64,000 nucleotides of DNA from JACKCR01 sp041390305. Its GTDB lineage: Bacteria; Eisenbacteria; RBG-16-71-46; CAIMUX01. Below the pieces are notes generated by a model. That model saw only the letters and a program-made list of their open reading frames with translations. It did no database searches and was not told the origin of the DNA. The stretch is taken from the NCBI GenBank assembly GCA_041390305.1, contig JAWKQE010000032.1, positions 5,452-69,451 on the forward strand. Direction: 5' to 3'. A program made the translations under genes and the position numbers. Numbering within the stretch: position 1 is the stretch's first letter; each line of letters opens with the position of its first letter. This document shows positions 53,771 to 63,808 of this stretch, piece by piece.

Positions 53771-56700
53771 ATGCCTGCGGTTCCTCGTTCGTGCGCCCCT
53801 CGCTCCACGAACATGTCATTCGTTGCCTTCCGTGCACGACTCCTAGCCTCGTCGATCGCCCTCCTCGCGCTTCTCTGCGTACCCCTCACCGTTGCGTGGG
53901 GCTACAGAATCCTCACCGCGGACCTTTACACGTCAGGACGGCAATGTTCCCTTCGGTCTCCCGGCGGTCGCACACTTCAACGAGTGGACTCAGGACGTCG
54001 AGCTCGAGTTCGGAACCGACTATCCGGACGGCTTCCAGGTCAGATGGAACGATCGCGACTGTGTCCCGAAGGTGTGGCTGGATCATCTCGAAGAAGGGCA
54101 ACAGGGTTTGTACCAGATCCGCTTCCGGGTCTGGATGGACTGGGACGAAGACCCGGGTCACTTCGACGAGTTCTGGCTTCACGAGACGGACGACTCATTC
54201 ATCACGACCTACGACTACGACGTACCCGATCCCCGAGCGGTGGATACGCACCGGATCCGGGTCGAGATGTATGGGTACCGATACACCGAACTCGGATACA
54301 ACCTTCGCTTCATGCTGGATTACTTCTACGAAGCCAGGGTGGTGGGGTACCCGGAGCGGACCTACCGTTCGCCCGAAGGGGACGCGCTCGTCGGCTTCCT
54401 CAGTCCCGACGGCGTCCTGGATCGACCGATCGTATTCATCGAGGGTATCGATGACGGCGACCACCGGATGCCGGCCTTCTACTTCGACCGCCTCGGTGCC
54501 TTCTTCTGGTCCGGGTTGGACCCGGATGCAACCGGCTACGACATCTTCGTCTACAACTATGACGAGTCGACCCAGTCGATGCGCGACAACGCCATGGGTG
54601 TGCTCGGCGCTCTGCTCGAGATCCGCGAGGATGCGATCACGGAGAGCGGAGGCGCTGCCGACTTCACCCGCGTGTTGGGACACAGCATGGGGGGTGTCGT
54701 CGGCAGGTATGCACTGGCGTGGGCAGAAGAGTTCGGCTACGAGCACGGCTGCGACATGTTCCTCTCCGGGGACGCGCCACAGCAGGGAGCGTGGGTCAGC
54801 ACCGAACTGCAGAACTGGGTTCAGCTGAACCTCGACGAATCCGGCCACAGCACGATCCCATTCCTGAACAGGTTCGTCGATCTGTTCGAGAAGCAGGCGT
54901 CCCTGGAGCTGATCCGAGTCAACAAGTTCGACCCCGATCCACTCCCTCCCGGTGGAGATCCCGAGATCGACGGTCACACCCAGTACGAGACGTTCTTTCA
55001 CGAGTTGAACGCTCTGAACTCGGATGGATGGCCCCGAGAAACCGTCAACATCGGCGCCTCGTTTGGGCGGGGGCACGTGGAGAGTGTCGACGGCTCGAGC
55101 GGGGGCCGGATCGAAGCGACCTACGACTGGGAGGAGGCCTTCAGCATCGTGGCACTCGAGATCTCCGGACTCGCGTTGTTCACGCTTCCGATGACAGCGC
55201 CGGACAAGCGGCCCGGCTCGTACCAGCCCGAGTTCCGCGATCCGCAGGAGGTTCAGGGGGAGGTTCCTGTCTTCGATACTTCGGGGCTCGGGTTCTTCTC
55301 GCGTTTCATCGGCGACGACCCGATCACTCTCGAGTTCGGCCTCACTTTCCTCAATCCCACCGTCTTCATCTGGGCGAACTCCGCTCTCGATCTCTGGGAC
55401 GTCGATTGGACGGATGCGGAGACGACGATCGACGGTTGGGATCGCACCGGTTTCGATGAGATCTACATCCAGGAGATCGAGAACGATCCGATTCCGAGAG
55501 AGGAGCAGTTCCACGACGTGTTTCCGGGGCTGATCGCGACGACGATGCTCCAGAAGCTCCGCTCGTCCGTCTCGCTCCACATCGACGAACTCCCCCGCGT
55601 CGTCGAGACGAACGAGATCGTCGACCTCGTCGCTTCCGTGTCCGGGTATGGGCGTGGCAACGTCTCGTTCTACCTCGAACGGACGGGCCAGGGCGAACAG
55701 CTCCTGGGGACGGTGGCGCTGGATGGTCCCTACCACGAGGGCGACGCCGTGAGTCTCGACTGGGCGGTCGATCCGTCGCAGGAGTTCGACGTGTGTCGGA
55801 TCCGTGCGCGGGGACCGCACGGGACGACGGCGACGTCGAACTGGTTCTCGATCGTGTCCGAGATCGGTCCGAACAATGGCGGAACGCTCATCCTCCACTC
55901 CAACGAGACGCTCGTCTACACCTCGGAGGGTTCGTACTGCGGACAGGCTGGTATCGAATCATGCGAGGACGCGAACGTGGATCGGGACGGTTCGTACCAG
56001 ACCATTCTCACGGTGCTCGCGGCCTTTCCCCAGACTCCGAGCCTGGCCGGCGTCTCCTTCGGGGTGAGCTACGAGGATCCGACGATCACGATCGTCGAGC
56101 ACGGTCCGTGCGGGGACACGGAGGTTCCCACGAGCAGCTGGCCGGAGTCCGGTTGGGGGACGAGTGTGTACTGGGACACGCCGCAGACCGACCCGCTCGT
56201 CGAGGTGTACTGGATGGTCGCCCATCACGAGCCCGACATCCTGGCCACGGAGTTCCAACTGACCCGTCATCGCCAGGGTCTTGGAGGGTACTTCGAGGAC
56301 GGATCGGTTCCGCCCGTCCGCGACCCGATCCGGGACTTTGGAACGTTTGGATTCGGACTCCACCCCACAGGGGACCTGCCCTGCCCGAGCCGCGAAGGGG
56401 CGTGCTGCATCGACGTCGGGATCTGCCAGATCGCGACTCCGGTCGTGTGCGCCGATCTCGGTGGCGTCTACCTCGGCTCCGGTCGTGAATGCGATCCGGC
56501 GGGGTGTGGTCCGAACGCGGGGGGGACGCTGGTCTTCCACGCACCGCAAGGGCTCACCTACCAGGAAGGGAACGACTACTGCGATCTCTCCGGTGTTGGG
56601 ACGTGCGCCGACGTGGACACCCGGGTCGACGGAGGTGATACGGCCGTCGTCTACGTGCTGGCCGATCTCTCGAGTGCATCCATTCCTGCGCTCTCCTCGG

Positions 56701-57341
56701 TCTCATTCGGCGTCTCCTACGACTCGAATGCGCTCCAGATTCTCGATGTCGGTGGATGCGGTGCGTCGATCGTGACCGGGAACGACTGGCCTGCTTCCAT
56801 GAGCGCGGTCGAGGTCGCGTGGGACACACCTAGAACGGATGCGTTGGTCGAAGTCTGCTGGATCGCGGTCCGGAACATCGGGACGGAACCCGAGCGGCTG
56901 GAGTTGGTGCCCCACGTGCCACAAGGTGGGGCCTATCTCCGAGACGATGCCGACCCGCCGCACGCTGATCGGGTCCTCTGCCTGGGCGGGCTCGGTTTCG
57001 GGCAGGATGGCTTCGTCTGTTGCGATCGCGAACCCGCGGCGGTTCCGGAGTTCCAGGCCACGCGGACCATGGCGCTCTGGAGTCCGAACCCCAACCCTGC
57101 GTCCGAACGTGCTTCGGTCCGGTTCGTCCTGCCGAATCGTTCGCGAACCGAGGTTTCGGTCTACGACGTTCATGGGAGGCAGGTCCGCTCGCTTCTCGAC
57201 CAGTGGTTGGACAGCGGCGAGTACGATCTTCACTGGGACACACTCGACGATCGGGGACGTGCGGTCGCGAGTGGTGTCTACTACATCCGAGCCCGCGTGG
57301 ACGACCGTAGCGTAGGCCGGAAGCTGGTCGTGGCCCGCTAG
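53771..57341 (+). CDS. Secreted lipase-like alpha/beta hydrolase with two GGTL modules and sorting tail (frameshifted)
   Basis: AGGAGGTCTC precedes an ATG whose frame gives a strong signal peptide (FRARLLASSIALLALLCVPLTVAW). The main frame begins at 53901, so one extra base in the G4 run at 53898-53901 separates the two. Correcting it gives a normal cleavage site (AWATES) and one ~1190-residue protein. The hydrolase part has DRPIVFIEGIDDGDH, GYDIFVYNYDES and the nucleophile elbow LGHSMGGVVGRYAL. Then come an Ig-like domain, two GGTL modules (NNGGTLILHSNETLVYTSEG and NAGGTLVFHAPQGLTY) separated by one Cys-rich GACC module, and a T9SS/FlgD-like tail (PNPNPASERASVRFVLP, VHGRQVRSL, GVYYIRA, RKLVVAR). 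The frameshift may be real or a homopolymer error. Substrate unknown. Confidence 0.78.
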
Positions 57342-58006
57342 GTCCGATCGAAAGCCGACCGTGCCCCGATCGCGAGCAGTCGGGGTGCGGTTGGCTGGCG
57401 AGATGGTGTCGACCGCGTTTGGCCTCGCCGACAGACGCACGACGTACCGAACCAGGTGGGCACCCGGTTCGGGATCGCGTCCGGAACGAGGCTCCTCACC
57501 GCTCTCGGAAGTCGTCCCGATCTGTTCCGCCGGTGTTGTCCTGTCTTCTCGTAGCAGTCTGCGAGCCCGCCGCACCAACGGAAGTTTGGCAGTTGCCTCG
57601 TCAAGTCACCGAAGCTGTACTTCCTGGATCCGAGACTCGCCGCCTCGCTCACGTGTGTCACCGCTACCGCGGCTCGCTCCCCACTCACTCCGCGGCGCGC
57701 TGCTCGATACACTGATCTCCTGCGAGTTGATCAAGGCTCGCCTCAACGCGCGGGGACGAGCCGTCCTATCCCTCTGACGCGACACCACGGCCGGGAGTCG
57801 ACCGTTCGGAGCCCGCCCGCTTTCGCGCCTCTTTCCACGTATCGAATCGCGGTTTCACGCATCGGCCCCCGGGAACCCGACTGGTCGAGACGCTGCCCCC
57901 GAGGTCGCGGGGCGGCTCCGAGTCGCCGTCCCCCGTCTCTGCTCCCCCGTGGCGGTCTCGGAGCGGGGAACGCCGTGGGGATGCCCGAACGACGAAGCGA
58001 GGTATC
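57342..58006. other. Intergenic region, no gene seen
   Basis: About 665 bases without a supported gene on either strand. Short open frames exist but have no start signals, no domain and random composition. A weak hairpin (GGCTCG/CGAGCC) lies near 57738-57765. Confidence 0.4.
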
Positions 58007-59320
58007 GTGCTGAAGAACAGACGGAGCAGGACGTTCGCGCCACGGGTGGCCACGACGCATCTTCATGGTCTCGCCTCGATCGGCGTTCTCGGCGCCGGTC
58101 TCCTCGCCTCATCCGCGGCCTCGGCATCCGCCCAGGAGCTCGTCGCGAACGACGATCGCTACGGCATCCCGTTCGGCGCGCCACTCCAGGTCGAGCCGTT
58201 CGGGGTTCTCGAGAACGACCGGCTGGATGGAGAGAGCGCTGGTGAGAACGGCGTGATCGCGGTCCTCGTCTCGAACGTCGGGTTCGGGACGCTCGACCTC
58301 GCCGAGGACGGGAGCTTCACCTACACCCCCGGCGCCGGCTTTCCGGGCATCGACAGCTTCGTCTACCGGGCCGAGTTCGGCAGCGTGACTGCCGAGGCGA
58401 CGGTGACACTCAGTGCCTGCGAAGGAGGGCCGGATCTCTTCACGTGCTGGCACGAGGCGGCGTTCCAGGCCGAGATCGCGGCGCTCGGGCACTCCACCAT
58501 CTTCGAGGGTTTCGAGAGTGGTCCCTGGGAGGCGGTGCGGACTCCAAACAACCTCCCCGAAGTCGTGAGCCAGGGGATCCGATGGACGTCGAACCATCCG
58601 GATCCACCGGCCGAGAACCCGATCAGCACGACGTCCGGCCCGCCGCATACGGGGCAGTGGGCGGTCTACGATCCGGATCACGGATACGCGACCGGATCGG
58701 TCTCGGAGTGCGACGTGGATGTTCCGCCGGAGCACTGTCTCTACCACGACGGGGTGACCGGCACGAGCGAGAGCGGCCTTCTCTACGGAGTCGGCGGCTT
58801 CATCAGCGGCATTTGGAACGCGAACGTCGCCATCCTGCTCGATGATGGACTGCCGCTCGGCGGAGGGAAGATCGGCCCCGCCCATCAGTTCTTCGGCGTG
58901 GTCTATGCCCCGGGGTTCACGAAGTTCCAGGTGCGCGAACTCGACGGCAAGATCGGCCAGGCTCTCTATGTCTGGGCGGACGACTTCACGATCGCCACCG
59001 ACGCCACGAGTGCGGTTCCCGAAGCGCCGACCGCGTCGTTCGACCTCCAGGCCGGACCCAACCCGACGCGCGGACACTCCCTCGTTCGGTTCCAGCTCGA
59101 GTCGCCACAGGCGGTGGAACTCTCGGTCCACTCCGCGGACGGTCGCCTCGTGACGTCGCTCTTCCGCGGCGTGGCCGGCGCGGGCATTCATCACGTCACG
59201 TGGAGCGGAAGTGACGATCAGGGACGCGCCGTGCCGTCCGGGGTCTACTTCGTCCGGCTCGTCGCGGCCGACTCGCCTCAGTCGAAGCCGGCGAGTGCGC
59301 GAGTCGTGATCCTCGACTGA
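58007..59320 (+). CDS. Secreted cadherin-like/Big-domain protein with C-terminal sorting module
   Basis: A 437-residue exported protein. It has a signal peptide with a long n-region (ASIGVLGAGLLASSAASASAQ). An Ig-like tandem-type domain follows: VANDDRYGIPFGAPLQVEPFGVLENDRL and LDLAEDGSFTYTPGAGFPGIDSFVYRAEFG, the usual pattern of bacterial cadherin-like repeats. The middle (GHSTIFEGFESGPWEAVRTPNN ... YVWADDFTIATD) is a beta-sandwich resembling PEP-CTERM-type exoproteins. The tail is T9SS/FlgD-like (GPNPTRGHSLVRFQLESP, SADGRLVTSLFRG, GVYFVRL, ARVVILD). The start is GTG with GAGG 4 nt upstream. Function is unknown, probably adhesive. Confidence 0.78.
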   Translation: MLKNRRSRTFAPRVATTHLHGLASIGVLGAGLLASSAASASAQELVANDDRYGIPFGAPLQVEPFGVLENDRLDGESAGENGVIAVLVSNVGFGTLDLAEDGSFTYTPGAGFPGIDSFVYRAEFGSVTAEATVTLSACEGGPDLFTCWHEAAFQAEIAALGHSTIFEGFESGPWEAVRTPNNLPEVVSQGIRWTSNHPDPPAENPISTTSGPPHTGQWAVYDPDHGYATGSVSECDVDVPPEHCLYHDGVTGTSESGLLYGVGGFISGIWNANVAILLDDGLPLGGGKIGPAHQFFGVVYAPGFTKFQVRELDGKIGQALYVWADDFTIATDATSAVPEAPTASFDLQAGPNPTRGHSLVRFQLESPQAVELSVHSADGRLVTSLFRGVAGAGIHHVTWSGSDDQGRAVPSGVYFVRLVAADSPQSKPASARVVILD

Positions 59321-59453
59321 GGTTTGGCAGGCGGAGCCGGTACGCGCGCCGACGCCCTCGCCGAACGCCCCCGTCTGTTCCTCCTTGCGGTCCCCCGCTA
59401 CAATGGGCGGACGAGGAGAGACACCCGCCTACCGACGAATCCGGGAGCTCCAC

Positions 59454-61340
59454 ATGCCCAGTCCCGCCCGCGTCGTCATCCCCGAGGGGATCCAGTCCAA
59501 CTACCCGGATGTTCTGGGCGAACGAGCCCTGGACCTCATCCGCCAGCTCGCCCCGTTCGACCTCGAGCGGAAGTCCCTCATGGAGAAGCGGACGCGCCGC
59601 CGGGCCGAGCGGTTCGCGCAGAAGGTGCGGATCGATTTCCTCCCCGAAGACGAGGTCATTCCGCGGACGAAGCTCCGCGTGGCCGACGTGCGTGCGGGGC
59701 GGTTCGTGGGTGGGGAGATTCCGCACGATCTCCAGCGCCAGTGGATCCAGGGGACCGGGCCGGGGGCGAAGCCGAATGCGTCGCTCGAGTCGAGCCTCCG
59801 GAACGTCGCCTATGCGCTCCTTTCGGGTGCGGACGGCTGGATGTTCGACGGAGAGGATGCGCTCGGGCAGGTGTCGACCATGTCGCTCGACAACCACCGG
59901 AACCTGAGGCTCGCCTTCGCGCGCGACGCCCAGTTCCTCCAGGTCGCGGAGAAGGTGGCGGGGGAGATGAACGCGTGGGCCCGCGGCTTCTTCGGGCGGG
60001 AGATCGTGGAGGACTGGCGTGCGCAGCTGGACTTCACCACGCGGATCTACCGCGCCCGCGGACTCCACCTCGATGATCGTCACATCGCGTGGTCGGGTGG
60101 CGAGGGCTTCTCCGCGTCGATCGTCGACGCAGCCCTCTACGTGGCGAACAACGCAGAGACCCTCCGCTCCGAGGGTCGCTCGATCGTCCTCTACCTGCCG
60201 AAGATCCAGACGGCCGAGGAAGCGGCCCTCTGGAACGAGATCCTCACCGCCCTCGAGAACGCACTCGGCCTCCCCGTCGGGACCGTCCGCACCTACGTCC
60301 TGGTCGAGCAGCTCGAGGCGTCGTTCCAGCTCATGGAGATCCGCGCCGCCCTCGCACCCAGGTTCGTCGGCTACAACACCGGCCGCTGGGACTATATAAA
60401 CAGCGTCTCCGATGCGCTGGCCTGGGACGGCGGTTTCCACAACCCGAACATCGACGCGATCGGGATGACCTACGGCTACATGCGGAACTACGAAGACCGG
60501 GTCCGCCGGGCGGTCAACACGCCGGACGAGAACGGCCGCTTCGCCCTCTGGCAGGGCGGGATGGAGCCGAACATCCCGGTCGGATCCGGAGAGGGGGTGG
60601 CCACGAGCATGGCCAAGGCCGTGGCCGGCGCGGAGCGGGAGCAGAAGGCGGGCGCGAGCGGCAAATGGGTGGCGCACTGGAAGATGGTCCACATCGTCCG
60701 TCCCGTCTGGGAGACGGTGGGCGACGCCAACCAGCTCGGTCGCAAGTTCCCGCCGCTCACCTACATGGAAGCCGACGCGGACGGGCTGATGCTGCTGGAG
60801 CCCGCCCCGAGGACGGTCCGCGGCGCCCGGGACCTCCTCAGCGTCGCCCTCCAGTACGGCAACGCCTTCGGCCAGGGCCTCCAGGCCGCGGCCCTGAAAC
60901 CGGCCGATTTCTTCGGGAACGACGACGTCCTCTACCTCATGGAGGACATGGCAACCGGCGAGATCCGGCTCAGCATCCTCTGGGAGTGGCTCCACAAGAG
61001 GGCGGAACTCACCGAGCCCGACCCGGCACGGCCGAATGGCGGACAGTTCGACGAGCCGCTCTTCCTCCAGCTGCTGGCCGAGGAGTACGAGAAGCTCCTC
61101 CAGGCCGGCAACCGGGACGTTTTCGACGTTTCCAAGACGACGACGCTTCCGATCGCCCGGGAGATCGTCGAAACCTATGTCAGGGAGCCGGTCAAAGCCC
61201 CGTGGTACATAGACCTGCTGAATCTGAACCTCAACAACCACGATCTGGAAGAAGCCAGGCGGAGGATCGCTCTCTACCTGGACGCCTTCCGGAAAGACGG
61301 CACCCGCGTGACCCGAAACCTGGACCTGGACGGCCGTTGA
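59454..61340 (+). CDS. aceB: Malate synthase
   Basis: A 628-residue enzyme condensing glyoxylate and acetyl-CoA to malate. Recognisable parts are WMFDGEDALGQVSTMSLDNHRNLRLAF (acidic metal site), YLPKIQTAEEAALWNEIL, GTVRTYVLVEQLEASFQLMEI, GYNTGRWDYINS and the C-terminal domain with LTYMEADADGLMLLEPAPRTVRGA. It is about 100 residues longer than typical AceB. GGGAG precedes the ATG; the frame runs 23 codons further upstream without a ribosome-binding site. It is followed after 34 nt by isocitrate lyase, the glyoxylate shunt partner. Confidence 0.92.
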   Translation: MPSPARVVIPEGIQSNYPDVLGERALDLIRQLAPFDLERKSLMEKRTRRRAERFAQKVRIDFLPEDEVIPRTKLRVADVRAGRFVGGEIPHDLQRQWIQGTGPGAKPNASLESSLRNVAYALLSGADGWMFDGEDALGQVSTMSLDNHRNLRLAFARDAQFLQVAEKVAGEMNAWARGFFGREIVEDWRAQLDFTTRIYRARGLHLDDRHIAWSGGEGFSASIVDAALYVANNAETLRSEGRSIVLYLPKIQTAEEAALWNEILTALENALGLPVGTVRTYVLVEQLEASFQLMEIRAALAPRFVGYNTGRWDYINSVSDALAWDGGFHNPNIDAIGMTYGYMRNYEDRVRRAVNTPDENGRFALWQGGMEPNIPVGSGEGVATSMAKAVAGAEREQKAGASGKWVAHWKMVHIVRPVWETVGDANQLGRKFPPLTYMEADADGLMLLEPAPRTVRGARDLLSVALQYGNAFGQGLQAAALKPADFFGNDDVLYLMEDMATGEIRLSILWEWLHKRAELTEPDPARPNGGQFDEPLFLQLLAEEYEKLLQAGNRDVFDVSKTTTLPIAREIVETYVREPVKAPWYIDLLNLNLNNHDLEEARRRIALYLDAFRKDGTRVTRNLDLDGR

Positions 61341-61374
61341 AGCCCTTCGTCGGCCCCAGTGGAGTGACTACGCC

Positions 61375-63642
61375 ATGACCGCCTTCTCCGAACTGCCCCA
61401 GATCGATCAGTGGATGAAGAGCCCGCGCTTCGAGGGGATCGAGCGGCTCCACACGGCCCGCGAGGTCTCGATGCAGCGGGGGACGATCGCGCAGGACTAC
61501 ACTGTGGCCCGGGAGGCCGCGGCCGCGTTCCACGCGCGTCTCCGCGAGCTCTTCGGAGAGAAGCGGTCGATCACGACATTCGGTCCCTACTCGCCGGGGC
61601 AGGCCGTGACGATGAAGCGGCTCGGGATCGAGGGGATCTACCTCGGTGGTTGGGCCACGTCGGCCAAGGGTTCGATGAGCGAGGACCCGGGTGCGGACCT
61701 CGCGAGCTATCCCTTGAGCGGAGTCCCGGACGAAGCCGCGCCGATCATCCGCGCGCTGCTCGCCGCGGACAAGAACCAGCACTTCAATCGGTCGCGAATG
61801 ACCGAGGAGCAGCGGGCGAAGACGCCCGAGGTCGACTACCGGCCGTTCCTCATCGCCGACGCCGACACTGGCCATGGCGGTGACGCGCACGTCCGGAACC
61901 TGGTCCGCCGGTTCGTCGAGGTCGGCGTGCCCGGCTATCACATCGAAGACCAGAAGCCGGGCGTCAAGAAGTGCGGGCACCAGGGCGGGAAGGTGCTCGT
62001 CCCGATCGACGAGCAGATCAAGCGACTCAACGCCGCCCGCTTCCAGCTCGACTGCATGGGAGTCCCCGGTATCATCGTCGCGCGTACGGACGCCGAGTCC
62101 GCGACGTTCCTCGACGGCCGCGGTGACGAGCGCGACCAGCCGTTCATCCTCGGCGCCACGAACATCAACCTGCCGAGCTACAAGGTCGGGTTCGTCGCCA
62201 TCCTCCGGAAGCTGCACGCGCTCGGTATCGATGAAGTGAGAGGCCACCTCCTCTTCGCGATCGCGGACGAAGAGCTCGCCGCCGCCGACGCCTGGCTCGA
62301 CCGCACCGGTCTCGTCAACGCAGTCGAGGCCGCCGCGAAGCGGTTCCTCGAAGCCCGCACCGCTACGGTCGACCCGCTCCTCGACGATCTCGGCAGCCGC
62401 TACGTCGAACTCTGGCAGGCCGAGGCCGGGCTCAAGACCTACGCCGACGCCGTCGCCGACGTGATCGCGTTCCGCTCGTCCGAAGGCGAGAGCTTTCCGA
62501 TGTCCGTGGAGGGCTGGAAGAGGTTCGCCACCTGCGCCTCCTTCTACGCCGCGCGCGAGAAGGCGCGGTCGATGGGCATCCAGATCATCTGGGACTGCGA
62601 ACTCCCGAAGACGCCCGAGGGCTACTACCAGATCCGCGCCGGAATCGACTACGCGATCGCGAAGTCACTCGGCGTCGCCCGGTTCGCCGACCTCCTCTGG
62701 ATGGAGACGAAGACCGCGGACCTGGAAGACGCGCGCCGCTTCGCCGAAGCGATCCACGCCGTCTATCCCGACAAGATGCTCGCCTACAACCTGTCGCCGT
62801 CCTTCAACTGGGACACGACCGGGATGTCGGATGAGGAGATGACGCGCTTCCCCGAGGAACTCGGAAAGCTCGGCTTCGTGTTCAACTTCATCACGTACGG
62901 CGGACACCAGATCGACGGCCTCGCCGCCGAGGAGTTCGGCACCGCGCTCCTCCACGACGGCATGCTCGCGCTCGCGCGTCTCCAGCGGAAGCTCCGCCTC
63001 CGCGAGTCACCGTACAGAACTCCGCAGACACTGGTCGGCGGGCCACGCCTCGACGGCGCGCTCATGGCTTCGACCGGCCGCACTGCGACGACCAAGGCGA
63101 TGGGGAAGGGTTCGACCCAGTTCCAGCACCTGGTCCAGACGGAAGTGCCGCCGAAGGTGCTCGAGGAGTGGCTCGGCCTCTGGAGCCAGCACTATGACGC
63201 CGGCGCGCTCAAGGTCGCGCTCCGTCCGCACACGTCCGGTCTCGAGCTCGTCGAGCTGAACGTGACCGGCGAAGGCGGCAAGTCAGTTGCGAACGTCGTC
63301 TTCGCGAACATCCAGGACCGCCGCGGACACAGCATCCTCTCGGTACGCGATCAGAACACGGTGGAAGAGTACTTCCGGAAGAAGCGGCTCATGACCGTCG
63401 TCCACCTCTTCCTCATCCACCGGTACAAGGTGCAGTTCGTGCACTACGTGAGCCCGACCGAGGACAACACGTACCAGACGTCCAAGATGAAGCATCACGG
63501 ACTGTTCAAGGACGTGCACAACGAAGTCGGTCACATCATCGTGGCGGAGGTCGACGAGGCGCGGATCGGCGAACTCGTCGCGCCGGATCATGAGACGCTC
63601 AGGAAGCTGATCGACAAGACGGAGCCGGCGCCGGCGGCGTAG
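61375..63642 (+). CDS. aceA: Isocitrate lyase, long type
   Basis: A 755-residue isocitrate lyase of the long (AceA2-like) class. The signature KKCGHQGGK (catalytic Cys near residue 200) lies in GYHIEDQKPGVKKCGHQGGKVLVP. The metal-binding region is ADADTGHGG, and LAYNLSPSFNWD is also conserved. The extra C-terminal ~200 residues (FLIHRYKVQFVHYVSPTEDNTYQTSKM) are found only in long forms. Together with malate synthase it lets the cell grow on acetate or fatty acids. The ATG has GGAGTGA about 7 nt upstream. Confidence 0.94.
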   Translation: MTAFSELPQIDQWMKSPRFEGIERLHTAREVSMQRGTIAQDYTVAREAAAAFHARLRELFGEKRSITTFGPYSPGQAVTMKRLGIEGIYLGGWATSAKGSMSEDPGADLASYPLSGVPDEAAPIIRALLAADKNQHFNRSRMTEEQRAKTPEVDYRPFLIADADTGHGGDAHVRNLVRRFVEVGVPGYHIEDQKPGVKKCGHQGGKVLVPIDEQIKRLNAARFQLDCMGVPGIIVARTDAESATFLDGRGDERDQPFILGATNINLPSYKVGFVAILRKLHALGIDEVRGHLLFAIADEELAAADAWLDRTGLVNAVEAAAKRFLEARTATVDPLLDDLGSRYVELWQAEAGLKTYADAVADVIAFRSSEGESFPMSVEGWKRFATCASFYAAREKARSMGIQIIWDCELPKTPEGYYQIRAGIDYAIAKSLGVARFADLLWMETKTADLEDARRFAEAIHAVYPDKMLAYNLSPSFNWDTTGMSDEEMTRFPEELGKLGFVFNFITYGGHQIDGLAAEEFGTALLHDGMLALARLQRKLRLRESPYRTPQTLVGGPRLDGALMASTGRTATTKAMGKGSTQFQHLVQTEVPPKVLEEWLGLWSQHYDAGALKVALRPHTSGLELVELNVTGEGGKSVANVVFANIQDRRGHSILSVRDQNTVEEYFRKKRLMTVVHLFLIHRYKVQFVHYVSPTEDNTYQTSKMKHHGLFKDVHNEVGHIIVAEVDEARIGELVAPDHETLRKLIDKTEPAPAA

Positions 63643-63808
63643 ATCAGGACTTCCGAGGTAGGCGCAGAGCATCTCGGCACCCGAAGTCGGACTTGGCCTC
63701 CGGGCGGGACCCCGGATGATACCGACCGTCCAGAATCACCAGCCGCGAACTCTGAAGGGTCTGGCCTCAGAGCACTTCAGAGTACATTGCAGAGCATTGG
63801 TTCCGCCG

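Noticed and set aside
53569..53889. Leftward 106-codon open frame in the intergenic region before the lipase
   Set aside because: No ribosome-binding site, random-looking composition and overlap with the ribosome-binding site and signal peptide of the lipase gene.
53898..53901. G4 run as a phase-variable tract
   Set aside because: Four bases are too short for typical slipped-strand phase variation.
59196..61241. 681-codon - strand open frame opposite malate synthase
   Set aside because: Shadow of an intact metabolic gene, with no recognisable domain.
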